In this document: piece by piece, positions 35,192 through 44,131 of the stretch
Numbering within the stretch: position 1 is the stretch's first letter
How the letters are laid out: each line of letters begins with the position of its first letter
Origin: Burkholderiales bacterium UBA4657
Lineage (GTDB): Bacteria > Pseudomonadota > Gammaproteobacteria > Burkholderiales > Burkholderiaceae_E
DNA length: 64,000 bases
Direction of reading: 5' to 3'
Assembly (NCBI GenBank): GCA_002405475.1
Contig: DHLX01000037.1
Location: forward strand, 11,946 to 75,945
Position numbers and translations under genes: made by a program
Notes under the pieces: model-generated
Database searches by the model: none
Told to the model about the DNA's origin: nothing
What the model saw: only the letters and a program-made list of their open reading frames with translations

Positions 35192-36250
35192 ATGTTTTTA
35201 ATACACCGTTTGGTTTTATTCTGCGGGATGTGTTTATCATCCGTTGTAACTGCACAGGGTAGTACAGACACCGTAATAACAGGAGCAGGGGCTACTTTTC
35301 CTTCAGAAATTTATACAAAATGGGCTAATGCGTTCATTAAAGAGCGCCAAATAGAAGTGAAATATTCTCCAATAGGATCCGGAGAGGGTGTTAAAAAAAT
35401 TAGTACTAATCAAGTTGACTTTGGTGCAACCGATGTCCCGATTTCAGCTGTGGATGTGGCAAACAAAAAATTTCTGCAATTTCCTACATTGATAGGCGCG
35501 GTCGTCCCGATCGTTAACTTGCCATCAAATAGGTTCCGCAAACTACGACTTACGGGGGATGTATTGGCAGAGATTTTTTCGGGACAAATTGATCGATGGA
35601 ATCACCCACGAATTAGAGCGTTGAATCCAGCATCTATCTTGCCCAGTGACAGAATAGTCAGAATAGTACGGGCTGATAGCTCAGGCACCACAGCAGTATT
35701 TAGCCAGTACCTTGGACTTATGAATAATAACTGGGCTTCGCGCTATTCTATTGGTAATGTAGTCAACTGGGATAGTCAGGTAGTTATGGTCGGGGGCAAT
35801 GATGGTGTGATTAAAGCACTGCAAAACACACCCTATTCTATTAGCTACACATCTTTTGATCGTGTCATTAAGCATCGCCTTGATTACGCACTATTGCAAA
35901 ATCGTGAAGGTAATTTTGTAGAACCCACAGAATCAGGAATGCAGCAAGCAGTGCGTTTTTCTGATATGTATCGTAACGCGAATGAATATGCTAGTTTATT
36001 AAATCAAAAAGGCGCAGAATCTTGGCCCATTGTGACTGCGACCTTTGTTTTAATCGACCCGAAGGCAAAAAATGAGAGCAGCACTGCTAGCGCCATGGGA
36101 TTCTTTTTTTGGGCATTTCGATATGGTGATGGTTTGCTTTCTGGGTCTGGTTTTTCTCCTTTGCCAACTGACCTGCAGGCGCGGGTTTTGAGAAAATTCA
36201 GTTCGGTTCAATTTAAAGATATAGGCAACCATGGTAAGGTCTATCACTAG
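35192..36250 (+). CDS. pstS: PstS-like phosphate-binding protein (orphan, AT-rich)
   Basis: From ATG 35192 (GAGAGG ribosome site) this is a 352-residue protein with a signal peptide (FLIHRLVLFCGMCLSSVVTA). Phosphate-binding motifs are ITGAGATFPSEIYTKWA, GSGEGVKKI, FGATDVPIS and RADSSGTTAVFSQYL. It is clearly richer in A and T than its neighbours, no pstC/A/B follows, and a truncated transposase lies 50 bases downstream. Acquisition by transfer is therefore likely. No clear PHO box is seen in 35032-35191. Confidence 0.85.
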   Translation: MFLIHRLVLFCGMCLSSVVTAQGSTDTVITGAGATFPSEIYTKWANAFIKERQIEVKYSPIGSGEGVKKISTNQVDFGATDVPISAVDVANKKFLQFPTLIGAVVPIVNLPSNRFRKLRLTGDVLAEIFSGQIDRWNHPRIRALNPASILPSDRIVRIVRADSSGTTAVFSQYLGLMNNNWASRYSIGNVVNWDSQVVMVGGNDGVIKALQNTPYSISYTSFDRVIKHRLDYALLQNREGNFVEPTESGMQQAVRFSDMYRNANEYASLLNQKGAESWPIVTATFVLIDPKAKNESSTASAMGFFFWAFRYGDGLLSGSGFSPLPTDLQARVLRKFSSVQFKDIGNHGKVYH

Positions 36251-36298
36251 TCATCCACAAGGGAGAATTGCTTTGGATTCGATGAGCGGGGTGGATCT

Positions 36299-36667
36299 TT
36301 AGGCTACATATTGCGAGTCTAGCGGCTCTTGTGCGTAGAGATCCCTTGCGCGCGTGATGAGGCGTATCGCCAATGCATGATAGATGCGCCAGTCGCGCAG
36401 GTACAGCGCATCCGACAGCGTGGAGCGATGCACGCGGTGACGCAATCCCATCGCGTAAAGCTTGCTGGCATCGGCAGCCAAAGTGGCTTCGATGTCGCGC
36501 AGCGATTCGCGCCAAGTCAACTGCGCAAAAGCCAAAACGCGAAACAGATCTGCGCATCCCAAGGTGCGCACACCTGCGTCGCCGCGATGCCGCTCGATGA
36601 TACGTCCAAAGTTCTTCCACGGCACAAACTCCATGATTTGTGCAAACAGCGTCTTGCCAACATTCAT
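36299..36667 (-). pseudogene. IS4-family transposase, N-terminal fragment
   Basis: The 122-residue frame starts MNVGKTLFAQIMEFVPW and contains RTLGCADLFRVLAFAQLTWRESLRDIEATL, the N-terminal DUF4372-type region of IS4 transposases (normally close to 380 residues). It stops after LDSQYVA, before any DDE catalytic residue. The missing two thirds are not elsewhere in the window, so it is a dead remnant. Confidence 0.85.
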
Positions 36668-36810
36668 GGCGAGTCTCCCAGGACATTAATCCCGGGAAAA
36701 TACCGAAAAATGCATGTTCAAGATTCAAATCGGCACCAAATAAAATCGCCTGAAAAGCCGCGCCAGTCTTGGCTTTCGGGTAAGTTGCGTTCAATTTAAC
36801 CGGACACTAC
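36299..36810 (-). mobile_element. remnant of an IS4-type element (one end kept)
   Basis: Upstream of the transposase fragment a leader runs to a probable element end near 36810 (minus strand GTAGTGTCCGGTTAAATTGA). The opposite end is missing: the break is near 36299, and no matching inverted repeat occurs before pstS ends at 36250. The rest of the 36251-36894 gap (36811-36894) holds no gene. Confidence 0.65.
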
Positions 36811-36894
36811 TGTTTGATTTATTGTTATTCCTTTGTAACTTAACGATCATGCCACCACAACGGTCATGCCACTACTGACGAATCAGTGGGTTCA

Positions 36895-37428
36895 CTATTG
36901 TGAAAAAGATGGTTTATAGGCAGAAATTTTTTGCTTGCGCCGGTTCCAGTCATTCAGCCTGTTGTGCGCCTCTTGTTCCAGTCGGTCCAGCTCAGGTTGA
37001 CCCGCCAGTTGTGCGGTCAATTCCAGACGAATGCCGTTAGGGTCGAAAAAATAAATCGACTGGAAAATTTTATGATCGGTGGGCCCAATGACCTCAATAC
37101 CGGCCTGCTGCAGTTTTTGTTTGATCGTCAGTAAATCATTCAGCGAAGGTACCGACAAGGCCAGATGATTGACCCAGGCCGGGGTGTTGGGTGAGGGCAA
37201 TGCCACCTGGTTATCACCCAGGTCAAAAAAGGCAACACATGAACCGTCGGCCAGGCGAAAGAAAATATGCACATAAGGGCAATATTCGCCGGTTGAGGGT
37301 ACGTAATCGGATTCGATGTAATGGCACAGAGGCAGGCCGAGCAGATCTTCATAAAAAGCACGGGTTTCCTCTGCGTCGCGGCAGCGATAGGCAAAGTGAT
37401 GCAAACCCTGAATGATGGGGGTAGTCAT
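36895..37428 (-). CDS. VOC-family (glyoxalase/extradiol dioxygenase fold) protein
   Basis: A 177-residue protein with two beta-alpha-beta-beta-beta modules: GLHHFAYRCRDAEETRAFYEDLLGL at the N-terminus and WVNHLALSVPSLNDLL ... IYFFDPNGIRLELT in the second half. The metal ligands are the likely His and Glu at H11, H~92 and E~138. It overlaps the fumarylacetoacetate-hydrolase gene by four bases and is co-transcribed with hppD, so it probably handles a metabolite of aromatic amino acid breakdown. The substrate is unknown. Confidence 0.85.
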   Translation of the reverse strand: MTTPIIQGLHHFAYRCRDAEETRAFYEDLLGLPLCHYIESDYVPSTGEYCPYVHIFFRLADGSCVAFFDLGDNQVALPSPNTPAWVNHLALSVPSLNDLLTIKQKLQQAGIEVIGPTDHKIFQSIYFFDPNGIRLELTAQLAGQPELDRLEQEAHNRLNDWNRRKQKISAYKPSFSQ

Positions 37429-38417
37429 CTTGAGCTTCCGATATGCACGACCTGGTCAATGGCGCCGAAAATGGAATGCTGTTGCGCATCCAGCATTTCA
37501 ATTCGCACCCGGTCGCCATGACGCATGTAAGCTGTCCTGGCCTGCCCATGTTCAATCATTTCACGTGCCCGCAGTTCGGCAATGCAGGAATAGCCAGCGC
37601 CTGGGTCCTGGTTGCTGACCGTGCCGGAACCAATAATGCTGCCAGCGCCCATACGCCGTGTTTTGCAGACATGGGCAATCAGTTGCGCGAAGTCGAATAC
37701 CATATCGACCCCGGCGTTAGCTTGCCCCACCAGTTGCCCATTCCAGAAAACCCGGAGCGGCAAATGCAGTTTTCGACCATCCCAGGCGCTTCCTAATTCG
37801 TCGGGTGTGACTGCCACCGGACTGAAAGCCGAAGCCGGCTTGCTTTGAAAAAATCCAAAGCCTTTGGCCAGTTCATCGGGTATCAAATGACGCAGACTGA
37901 CATCATTGACCAGCAGCAGCAGTTTGATATGAGCCTCCGCTTGTTCGGCTGAGGTGCTCATGGGCACGTCATCGGTGATTACGGCTACTTCGGCCTCAAA
38001 GTCAATGCCATAGGCTTCGTCTGGACACAGAATCGGCGCATGAGGTGCCAGCAGGTCGTCGCTTGCCCCCTGGTACATGAGCGGGTCGGTCCAGAAGCTG
38101 GCAGGCATGTCAGCGCCACGGGCGCGACGCACCAGCTCAACATGATTGACATAGGCCGAGCCATCGGCCCACTGGTAAGCGCGTGGCAGTGGTGCCAGGC
38201 ATTTTTGTGGCTCAAAGACAAACCCATGGCGCGCCCCTTTGCCTGCATTCAAGGTTTGGTACAGGTCTTGTAATTGGGGCGCGAAGAAAGACCAGTCGTC
38301 CAGTGCTTTTTGCAGCGTCGGACAAATGCCTTGTGCCAGATGGGCGGTTTGCAAATCCTGAGACACGACCACCAGTTGTCCATCGCGCGTGCCGTCGTTG
38401 TAGGTTGCCAGTTTCAT
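37425..38417 (-). CDS. fumarylacetoacetate hydrolase family protein
   Basis: This 330-residue protein has the FAH C-terminal catalytic fold: YGIDFEAEVAVITDD supplies acidic metal ligands, FFQSKPASAFSPVAV follows, and GSIIGSGTVSNQDP and CIAELRAREMIEHG carry further active-site residues. FAH enzymes split fumarylacetoacetate to fumarate and acetoacetate, the last step of tyrosine degradation. Its place directly behind hppD supports that role. Overlaps of four bases on both sides (ATGA) tie the three genes together. No homogentisate dioxygenase gene is in the window. Confidence 0.88.
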   Translation of the reverse strand: MKLATYNDGTRDGQLVVVSQDLQTAHLAQGICPTLQKALDDWSFFAPQLQDLYQTLNAGKGARHGFVFEPQKCLAPLPRAYQWADGSAYVNHVELVRRARGADMPASFWTDPLMYQGASDDLLAPHAPILCPDEAYGIDFEAEVAVITDDVPMSTSAEQAEAHIKLLLLVNDVSLRHLIPDELAKGFGFFQSKPASAFSPVAVTPDELGSAWDGRKLHLPLRVFWNGQLVGQANAGVDMVFDFAQLIAHVCKTRRMGAGSIIGSGTVSNQDPGAGYSCIAELRAREMIEHGQARTAYMRHGDRVRIEMLDAQQHSIFGAIDQVVHIGSSR

Positions 38418-39517
38418 GCCTGCAAGACCCCACGCTTGACCTGATCCAGCTCAATCGACTCGAACAAGGCGCGGAAATTACCTTCACCAAAGCCCTGGTC
38501 ACCCTTGCGTTGAATAATTTCAAAGAAGATTGGCCCGATGACGGTCTGGGTAAAAATTTGCAGCAACAATTCATTCGGTGCACCCTGGTGTGTCGCTCCA
38601 TCAATCAGAATGCGCAGGCGGCGCAAAGCCTCAAGATTTTCACCATGTGCGGGAAGACGCTGTTCAATAAGCTCGTAATAGGTGTCGGGGGTATCGAGAA
38701 ATTGCACCTGACGCTGGCGTAACAGGTCTACCGAGGTATAAATATCGCTGGTAGAGAGCGCAATATGCTGTATGCCCTCGCCATGATATTGCTCCAGATA
38801 TTCGGCAATTTGCGATTTTTCGTCCGAGCTTTCATTGATGGGTATACGGATTTTTCCGCACGGACTGGTCATGGCTTTCGATTTCAGGCCAGTCAGTTTG
38901 CCTTCGATATCAAAATAGCGAATCTCGCGGAAATTGAACAGGCGCTCGTAAAACTCGGCCCACTCTTTCATACGGCCACGGTGTACATTATGCGTCAGGT
39001 GGTCAATGTGCACCAATCCGGCACCGCTGACTTCGGCAGGCGCATCCGCAATCGGCACGAAGTCAACATCGTAGATCGAAATATCGCCGATACTGCCAGA
39101 CGGGGTGCCTGACTTGCCGCGCCAGCGATCAACAAAATAAATCAGACTGTCGCCTATGCCTTTGATGGCTGGAATATTCAGTTCCATGGGGCCGGTGCGG
39201 TTGTCAAAACCCCAGGCGCCCAGATCGAGGGCGCGGCGGTAAGCGGCGGCGGCATCCTGAACCCGAAAGGCCATAGCGCAGACGCAGGGGCCATGCAGGC
39301 GCGCGAAGCGCTGGGCAAAGGAATCGGGCTCGGCATTAATGATGAAATTGATTTCGCCCTGTCGATACAGGGTCACATCTTTATGCCGATGTTTGGCAAT
39401 GGCACGAAAACCCATCTGGGTAAACAACTGCCCCAAGGCGACCGGGTCGGGGGCGGCGTATTCGACAAACTCGAATCCATCCGTGCCCATAGGATTATCC
39501 CAGGGTTGAAACTGCAT
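38414..39517 (-). CDS. hppD: 4-hydroxyphenylpyruvate dioxygenase
   Basis: HppD converts 4-hydroxyphenylpyruvate to homogentisate using Fe(II) and O2. The 367-residue protein has the iron ligands in LVHIDHLTHNVHRG and GIQHIALSTSDI, and the C-terminal Glu in GPIFFEIIQRKGDQGFGEGNF, the strongest family signature. It is first in the operon with the FAH and VOC genes, reading away from a LysR regulator across a 95-base region with a perfect palindrome. Confidence 0.96.
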   Translation of the reverse strand: MQFQPWDNPMGTDGFEFVEYAAPDPVALGQLFTQMGFRAIAKHRHKDVTLYRQGEINFIINAEPDSFAQRFARLHGPCVCAMAFRVQDAAAAYRRALDLGAWGFDNRTGPMELNIPAIKGIGDSLIYFVDRWRGKSGTPSGSIGDISIYDVDFVPIADAPAEVSGAGLVHIDHLTHNVHRGRMKEWAEFYERLFNFREIRYFDIEGKLTGLKSKAMTSPCGKIRIPINESSDEKSQIAEYLEQYHGEGIQHIALSTSDIYTSVDLLRQRQVQFLDTPDTYYELIEQRLPAHGENLEALRRLRILIDGATHQGAPNELLLQIFTQTVIGPIFFEIIQRKGDQGFGEGNFRALFESIELDQVKRGVLQA

Positions 39518-39587
39518 AAGATGTTCTCCAGGTAAAAGTCACTGGCAACAGTATGAACAATCAACCCCATAATTGCCAATACTTTGA

Positions 39588-39603
39588 TTATGGTGCACCA
39601 TAA
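39588..39603. promoter_or_regulatory. perfect 16-bp palindrome in the hppD/lysR intergenic region
   Basis: TTATGGTGCACCATAA reads the same on both strands and contains the T-N11-A type core used by LysR regulators. It lies 9 bases before the lysR ATG and about 70 bases before hppD. It is a likely binding site of the adjacent regulator for autoregulation and control of hppD (inference). Confidence 0.6.
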
Positions 39604-39612
39604 CACGATGTT

Positions 39613-40494
39613 ATGAACCTGAGACAAATTGAAATTTTTCGTGCCATCATGCTCACGGGCAGCGTGACCGATGCGGCTCGCTTGTTGCATGTGACCCAAC
39701 CCGGCATCAGTCGTGCCGCGCGGCATCTGGAAACCAGCCTGGGGGTGAGTTTGTTCGAGCGTCAGAAAGGACGTCTGGCACCGACCCAGGACGCGCTACG
39801 TTTGTTTGCCGAAATAGAAAATATGTACCGGGGGGTTCAGTCAGTTCAGGAATTTGCCCAGGGCTTGAAGCGTGGTGAACATGCCCGGCTGCGTATAGTG
39901 TCCAGCCCGAGTGTTGGGCTGCGGATTGTGCCCCATGCTATTGCCCGCTTGCAGCAGCAACTGCCAGGAGCCCGGTTTACACTGGATGTATTGGCGGGGC
40001 AGCAACTGGTCGAGATGCTGGTCAATCGTCAGGCCGATGTGGGTGTGCTGGCAATTCAGGCCGAGCACCCGTTGCTTGAGGTCGAGGTCATAGGTTCGGT
40101 ACCGCTCATGTGTGTTTTCCCCGAGTCACATGAACTGGCAAACAAGCGCAGTATTTCAGCCAAGGACGCGGCTGGCTATCCTTTTATCTCGTTTGGACGT
40201 GAAACCTATCAGGGCCGTTTGATAGGAGGTGTCTTTGATGCTGCAGGGCTGCAAATCGACCCGGTGGTCAATGTGCGTTTTGCACGAACGGCTTGCGCCA
40301 TGGTCAGTGCCGGCGCCGGCATTGCTTTTGTCGATGCACTAACCGCTGAGGATGCGCGCACATCGGGAATAGACTATCGACCAGTGCGTCCTGCCACAAG
40401 GGTGGAAATAGGTCTGGTACGGCCACGGAGCCTGGGGTTATCCAGTCTTGGCGCAGCTTTTTTTGACCAGGTGAAGCGTTTAATGCGCCAGTAA
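39613..40494 (+). CDS. LysR-family transcriptional regulator
   Basis: A 293-residue LysR protein. The N-terminal winged helix-turn-helix (LRQIEIFRAIMLTGSVTDAARLLHVTQPGISRAARHLE) is followed by a type 2 periplasmic-binding effector domain. It is divergent from the tyrosine-degradation genes and probably regulates them, with an unknown effector. Its 3' end overlaps the convergent Kef gene by 15 bases. Confidence 0.92.
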   Translation: MNLRQIEIFRAIMLTGSVTDAARLLHVTQPGISRAARHLETSLGVSLFERQKGRLAPTQDALRLFAEIENMYRGVQSVQEFAQGLKRGEHARLRIVSSPSVGLRIVPHAIARLQQQLPGARFTLDVLAGQQLVEMLVNRQADVGVLAIQAEHPLLEVEVIGSVPLMCVFPESHELANKRSISAKDAAGYPFISFGRETYQGRLIGGVFDAAGLQIDPVVNVRFARTACAMVSAGAGIAFVDALTAEDARTSGIDYRPVRPATRVEIGLVRPRSLGLSSLGAAFFDQVKRLMRQ

Positions 40495-42489
40495 GCGTTC
40501 TTCAGCCAGGGCAATGGCTTCGGGCACGCCACGCACCACTACGATATCGTTTGGCTCCAGAATCAGATCCGGCGCAGGCGCCGCACCCTTGATTTCGCGT
40601 CGCCGCACCGCCATGACTTCAACTCCGATCAGGTCTAGTCCCAGATCGCCCAGTGGCTGACCAATCGACCGTGCCCCCGGTAACAGCACAATCGAGTGCA
40701 GTCGTATTTGTGCCCGGTTGCTGTCCAGATCTTCATCACCTGCACCATGAAAGAAACCACGCAGGCTGGCATAACGCTCGTCACGCACGGCACGCACGCG
40801 CTTGACCACGCGCGATAGCGGTACTCCCAGCAGTACCAGGGCATGGGTACCCAGCATCAGGCTGCCCTCAATTACTTCGGGTACCACTTCGGCGGCCCCG
40901 GCTTCACGCAGTTGCTCCAGATCGGCGTCATCATGGGTGCGCACAATCACCGGCAGCGAGGGCGCTATGTCATGCACATGGCGCAACACCTTGAGTGCCG
41001 AGGCGGTCTCGGCATAAGTGATGACCAGGGCCTGGGCACGATGGATGCCTGCCGCGATCAGGCTTTCACGCCGCGCCGCATCGCCATAGACCACGCTGTC
41101 GCCAGCAGCGGCGGCTTCGCGCACACGCTCCGGGTCCAGGTCCAGCGCCACATAGCCTATATCTTCAGCTTCCAGCAGTCGTGCCAGATTTTGTCCCGAG
41201 CGCCCGAAACCACAAATGATGACATGGCGGTCGGTACTCATGCTTTTAGCAGCCAGTTTGGTCAGGTTGAGCGAGGCCAGCATCCATTCACTGCTGGTAA
41301 AGCGCATCACAATACGGTCGCTGTATTGAATCAGAAACGGGGCAATCAGCATGGACAACAGCATCGAGGCCAGAACCACTTGCATCAGCACTTCGTTCAG
41401 CAAATGCAAACCACCAGCCTGATTCAGCACCACAAAACCGAATTCACCGGCGGTACACAATGCCAGACCAGAACGCAGCGCGGTACCAGCGCTGGCACCG
41501 AACGAGCGCGCCAGTAGCGCAATCAGGCCGAGCTTGAGCAGAACGGGCAGGCATAGCAGCAATAGCACCAGTAAAAAATGCTCGGCCACAATGCGTATAT
41601 TGAGCAGCATGCCAATAGTAATGAAGAATAGTCCGAGCAGAACATCACGGAACGGCTTGATGTCCTCTTCCACCTGATGCCGGTATTCGGTTTCGGAAAT
41701 CAGCATACCGGCGACGAAAGCGCCCAGTGCCAGAGACAGCCCGGCGTGCTCGGTAATCCAGGCCAGCCCAAGCGTGATCAGCAACAGGTTCAGCATGAAT
41801 AATTCTTGTGAACGACGTTTGGCGACTATATGAAACCACCAGCGCATCAGGCGTTGCCCGAATACCAATAAAACAAGCAAAACCAGAACTGCTTTCATCG
41901 ACGCAAGTGCCACGACCCAGCCGACATTGTCCGGACTGCGCGCCAGTGCCGGTGTTATCACCAGCAAAGGCACCACGGCCAAATCCTGAAATAACAAGAT
42001 ACCCATAATCTGCCGGCCATGCGGCGTATCTAGCTCCAGCCTTTCCGCCAGTAGTTTGACCACGATGGCAGTTGAACTCATCGCCAGCGCCCCCCCCAAG
42101 GCAAAGGCGCCGGCCCAGCCAATCTGGAACAGGCCGTCCAAGACATCGGCCAGTGCCCATGCGGCGAATAATGATGTCGCCATGGCAATCAGCATGGTGA
42201 GTACGACTTGCGCCAGACCCAGGCCGAACACCAGCTGGCGCATGGCGCGCAGTTTGGCCAGGTTGAATTCCAGGCCGATAGAAAACATCAGGAAGACCAC
42301 GCCAAACTCGGCCAGATAGCGCGCTTGCGGCGTGTCAGGCACCCAACCCAGGGCATGCGGGCCGATTAAAATACCGACGGCCAGATAGCCCAGCAAGGGC
42401 GGCAAATGCAACAAACGAAAAATAACCACCCCGAGTACGGCGGCGAGTAATAACACCAGAGTTAATTCCAGGCCGGTAGTCCCGGTCAT
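40480..42489 (-). CDS. Kef-type monovalent cation:proton antiporter (CPA2) with RCK domains
   Basis: A 669-residue protein. The first 380 residues form about 12-13 membrane helices of the CPA2 fold (GYLAVGILIGPHALGW; GALAMSSTAIVVKLLAE). A cytosolic Rossmann TrkA-N domain follows (RHVIICGFGRSGQNLARLLE near 415), then a TrkA-C domain at the end. It would exchange K+ (or Na+) for protons. The regulatory KefF/KefG partner is absent, so glutathione-adduct control like KefC is not shown. It is divergent from kdsD, as in many betaproteobacteria. Confidence 0.92.
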   Translation of the reverse strand: MTGTTGLELTLVLLLAAVLGVVIFRLLHLPPLLGYLAVGILIGPHALGWVPDTPQARYLAEFGVVFLMFSIGLEFNLAKLRAMRQLVFGLGLAQVVLTMLIAMATSLFAAWALADVLDGLFQIGWAGAFALGGALAMSSTAIVVKLLAERLELDTPHGRQIMGILLFQDLAVVPLLVITPALARSPDNVGWVVALASMKAVLVLLVLLVFGQRLMRWWFHIVAKRRSQELFMLNLLLITLGLAWITEHAGLSLALGAFVAGMLISETEYRHQVEEDIKPFRDVLLGLFFITIGMLLNIRIVAEHFLLVLLLLCLPVLLKLGLIALLARSFGASAGTALRSGLALCTAGEFGFVVLNQAGGLHLLNEVLMQVVLASMLLSMLIAPFLIQYSDRIVMRFTSSEWMLASLNLTKLAAKSMSTDRHVIICGFGRSGQNLARLLEAEDIGYVALDLDPERVREAAAAGDSVVYGDAARRESLIAAGIHRAQALVITYAETASALKVLRHVHDIAPSLPVIVRTHDDADLEQLREAGAAEVVPEVIEGSLMLGTHALVLLGVPLSRVVKRVRAVRDERYASLRGFFHGAGDEDLDSNRAQIRLHSIVLLPGARSIGQPLGDLGLDLIGVEVMAVRRREIKGAAPAPDLILEPNDIVVVRGVPEAIALAEERLLAH

Positions 42490-42560
42490 AAATATCCAAT
42501 CAAAGGTATACTTTTTGCTTTACGAGCCATTTCTTCAATTTTCTCGATCTTAATTCAACC

Positions 42561-43592
42561 GTGACATTATCACTGCCTTCCGCGACAACAGCGTCGTCTG
42601 ACCATATCCTGGACATCGCTTTGCGCACCCTGGCGATTGAGGCTGAAGGTCTGGCATCGTTGCAGCGGCGCTTGAGTCATGACAATGGAGCGCGCCAGGC
42701 TTTTGCGCAGGCGGTAGAAATGATCTTGCACGGTACCATGGCACCACAACATGGCCGTGTCATTGTATCTGGCATGGGCAAGTCGGGACATATTGCCCGC
42801 AAAATGGCCGCAACTCTGGCGTCGACCGGCACACCGGCCTATTTTGTTCACCCGGCCGAGGCCAGCCATGGCGATTTGGGCATGGTCACCGGGCAGGATG
42901 TCTTTATCGCCATTTCCAATTCAGGGGAATCGCAGGAATTGCTGGCGATTGTTCCGATTCTCAAACGTGGCGGCGCCAAACTGATTGCCATGACCGGCCA
43001 ACCCGGCTCTGCCCTGGCCAAGCTGGCCGACGCGCACCTCAACAGTGGCGTGGAACAAGAGGCCTGTCCCCTGAACCTGGCACCGACCGCTTCAACCACG
43101 GTACAACTGGCTTTAGGAGATGCTTTGGCAGTGGCTCTGCTGGATGTGCGTGGCTTTGGCGCCGAGGATTTTGCCCGCAGCCATCCCGGCGGCGCGCTGG
43201 GGCGCAAGCTTTTGACCCGCGTGCGCGATGTCATGCGCAGCGGCGCGGCGCTGCCCCAGGTGGCCGCCAATGCCAGCCTGCCGCAAGCGATACTTGAAAT
43301 ATCGCGTAAAAGTATTGGCATGACAGCGGTCGTCAATGAACAGCAGCAGCTTATCGGAGTTTTTACAGATGGTGACTTACGTCGCTTGCTGGAAAAAAGC
43401 CTTGATCTGTCAGGCCTGAGCCTGATGCAGGTCATGAATACGGCGCCGAAAAGTATCGCCCCTGAGGCACTGGCGGCTGAGGCCGCTGAAGTCATGGACC
43501 GATACAAAGTCAACCAGTTGCTGGTACTGGAACAGGGTCGTCTGGTGGGTGCCCTGCATTTACATGACTTGATGGCAGCCAGGGTGATTTGA
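42561..43592 (+). CDS. kdsD: D-arabinose-5-phosphate isomerase
   Basis: KdsD makes arabinose 5-phosphate for Kdo synthesis. The 343-residue protein has an N-terminal SIS domain (VIVSGMGKSGHIARKMAATLASTG; HGDLGMVTGQDVFIAISNSGESQELL) and two C-terminal CBS domains. The start is GTG at 42561, as there is no ATG before the SIS domain. A TATACT hexamer at 42508 may be the -10 of this large operon. It overlaps kdsC by one base (TGATG). Confidence 0.94.
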   Translation: MTLSLPSATTASSDHILDIALRTLAIEAEGLASLQRRLSHDNGARQAFAQAVEMILHGTMAPQHGRVIVSGMGKSGHIARKMAATLASTGTPAYFVHPAEASHGDLGMVTGQDVFIAISNSGESQELLAIVPILKRGGAKLIAMTGQPGSALAKLADAHLNSGVEQEACPLNLAPTASTTVQLALGDALAVALLDVRGFGAEDFARSHPGGALGRKLLTRVRDVMRSGAALPQVAANASLPQAILEISRKSIGMTAVVNEQQQLIGVFTDGDLRRLLEKSLDLSGLSLMQVMNTAPKSIAPEALAAEAAEVMDRYKVNQLLVLEQGRLVGALHLHDLMAARVI

Positions 43593-44131
43593 TGACAGCC
43601 CAGCAACGCGCCGCCCGGGTGCAACTCATGCTGTTCGATATTGACGGTGTACTGACCGATGGCAGGCTGTATTTTGATGCCCAGGGGGAAGCGCAGAAAG
43701 TCTTTCATGTACACGATGGTCATGGCCTCAAACTGTTACGCGAGGCAGGTATCATGACCGGGGTGGTTTCAGGGCGGCAGTCAGCGCCGGCACAGGCGCG
43801 GCTGCGCGAACTCAGGCTCGACTTGGTGCACCTGGGCGTGGCAGACAAATTGCGCCTGTTGCAGGAAATTGCTGCACAAACACGGCTGCCATATGAGCAC
43901 ATAGGTTTTATGGGTGATGACTGGGTCGATCTGGCCGTGATGCAGCGGGTAGGTTTTGCCGCCACGGTCGCCAACGCCGCTACCGGCATGTGTGCAGTCG
44001 CACACTGGCAGTCGGCTAAGTCGGGGGGGCAGGGTGCGGTACGCGAGGCGGTCGAATTCATACTAGAAGCACGCGGCCAACGCGAAGCCATGTACCAGCA
44101 TCACCTGAACGGCGGAGTGGCGCAAGGATGA
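43592..44131 (+). CDS. kdsC: 3-deoxy-D-manno-octulosonate 8-phosphate phosphatase
   Basis: KdsC dephosphorylates Kdo-8-P. This small HAD phosphatase of 179 residues without a cap domain has motif I DIDGVLTDG, motif II VVSGRQS and motif IV GDDWVDLAVM. ATG 43592 overlaps the kdsD stop. It is coupled to lptC by an ATGA overlap. Confidence 0.95.
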   Translation: MTAQQRAARVQLMLFDIDGVLTDGRLYFDAQGEAQKVFHVHDGHGLKLLREAGIMTGVVSGRQSAPAQARLRELRLDLVHLGVADKLRLLQEIAAQTRLPYEHIGFMGDDWVDLAVMQRVGFAATVANAATGMCAVAHWQSAKSGGQGAVREAVEFILEARGQREAMYQHHLNGGVAQG

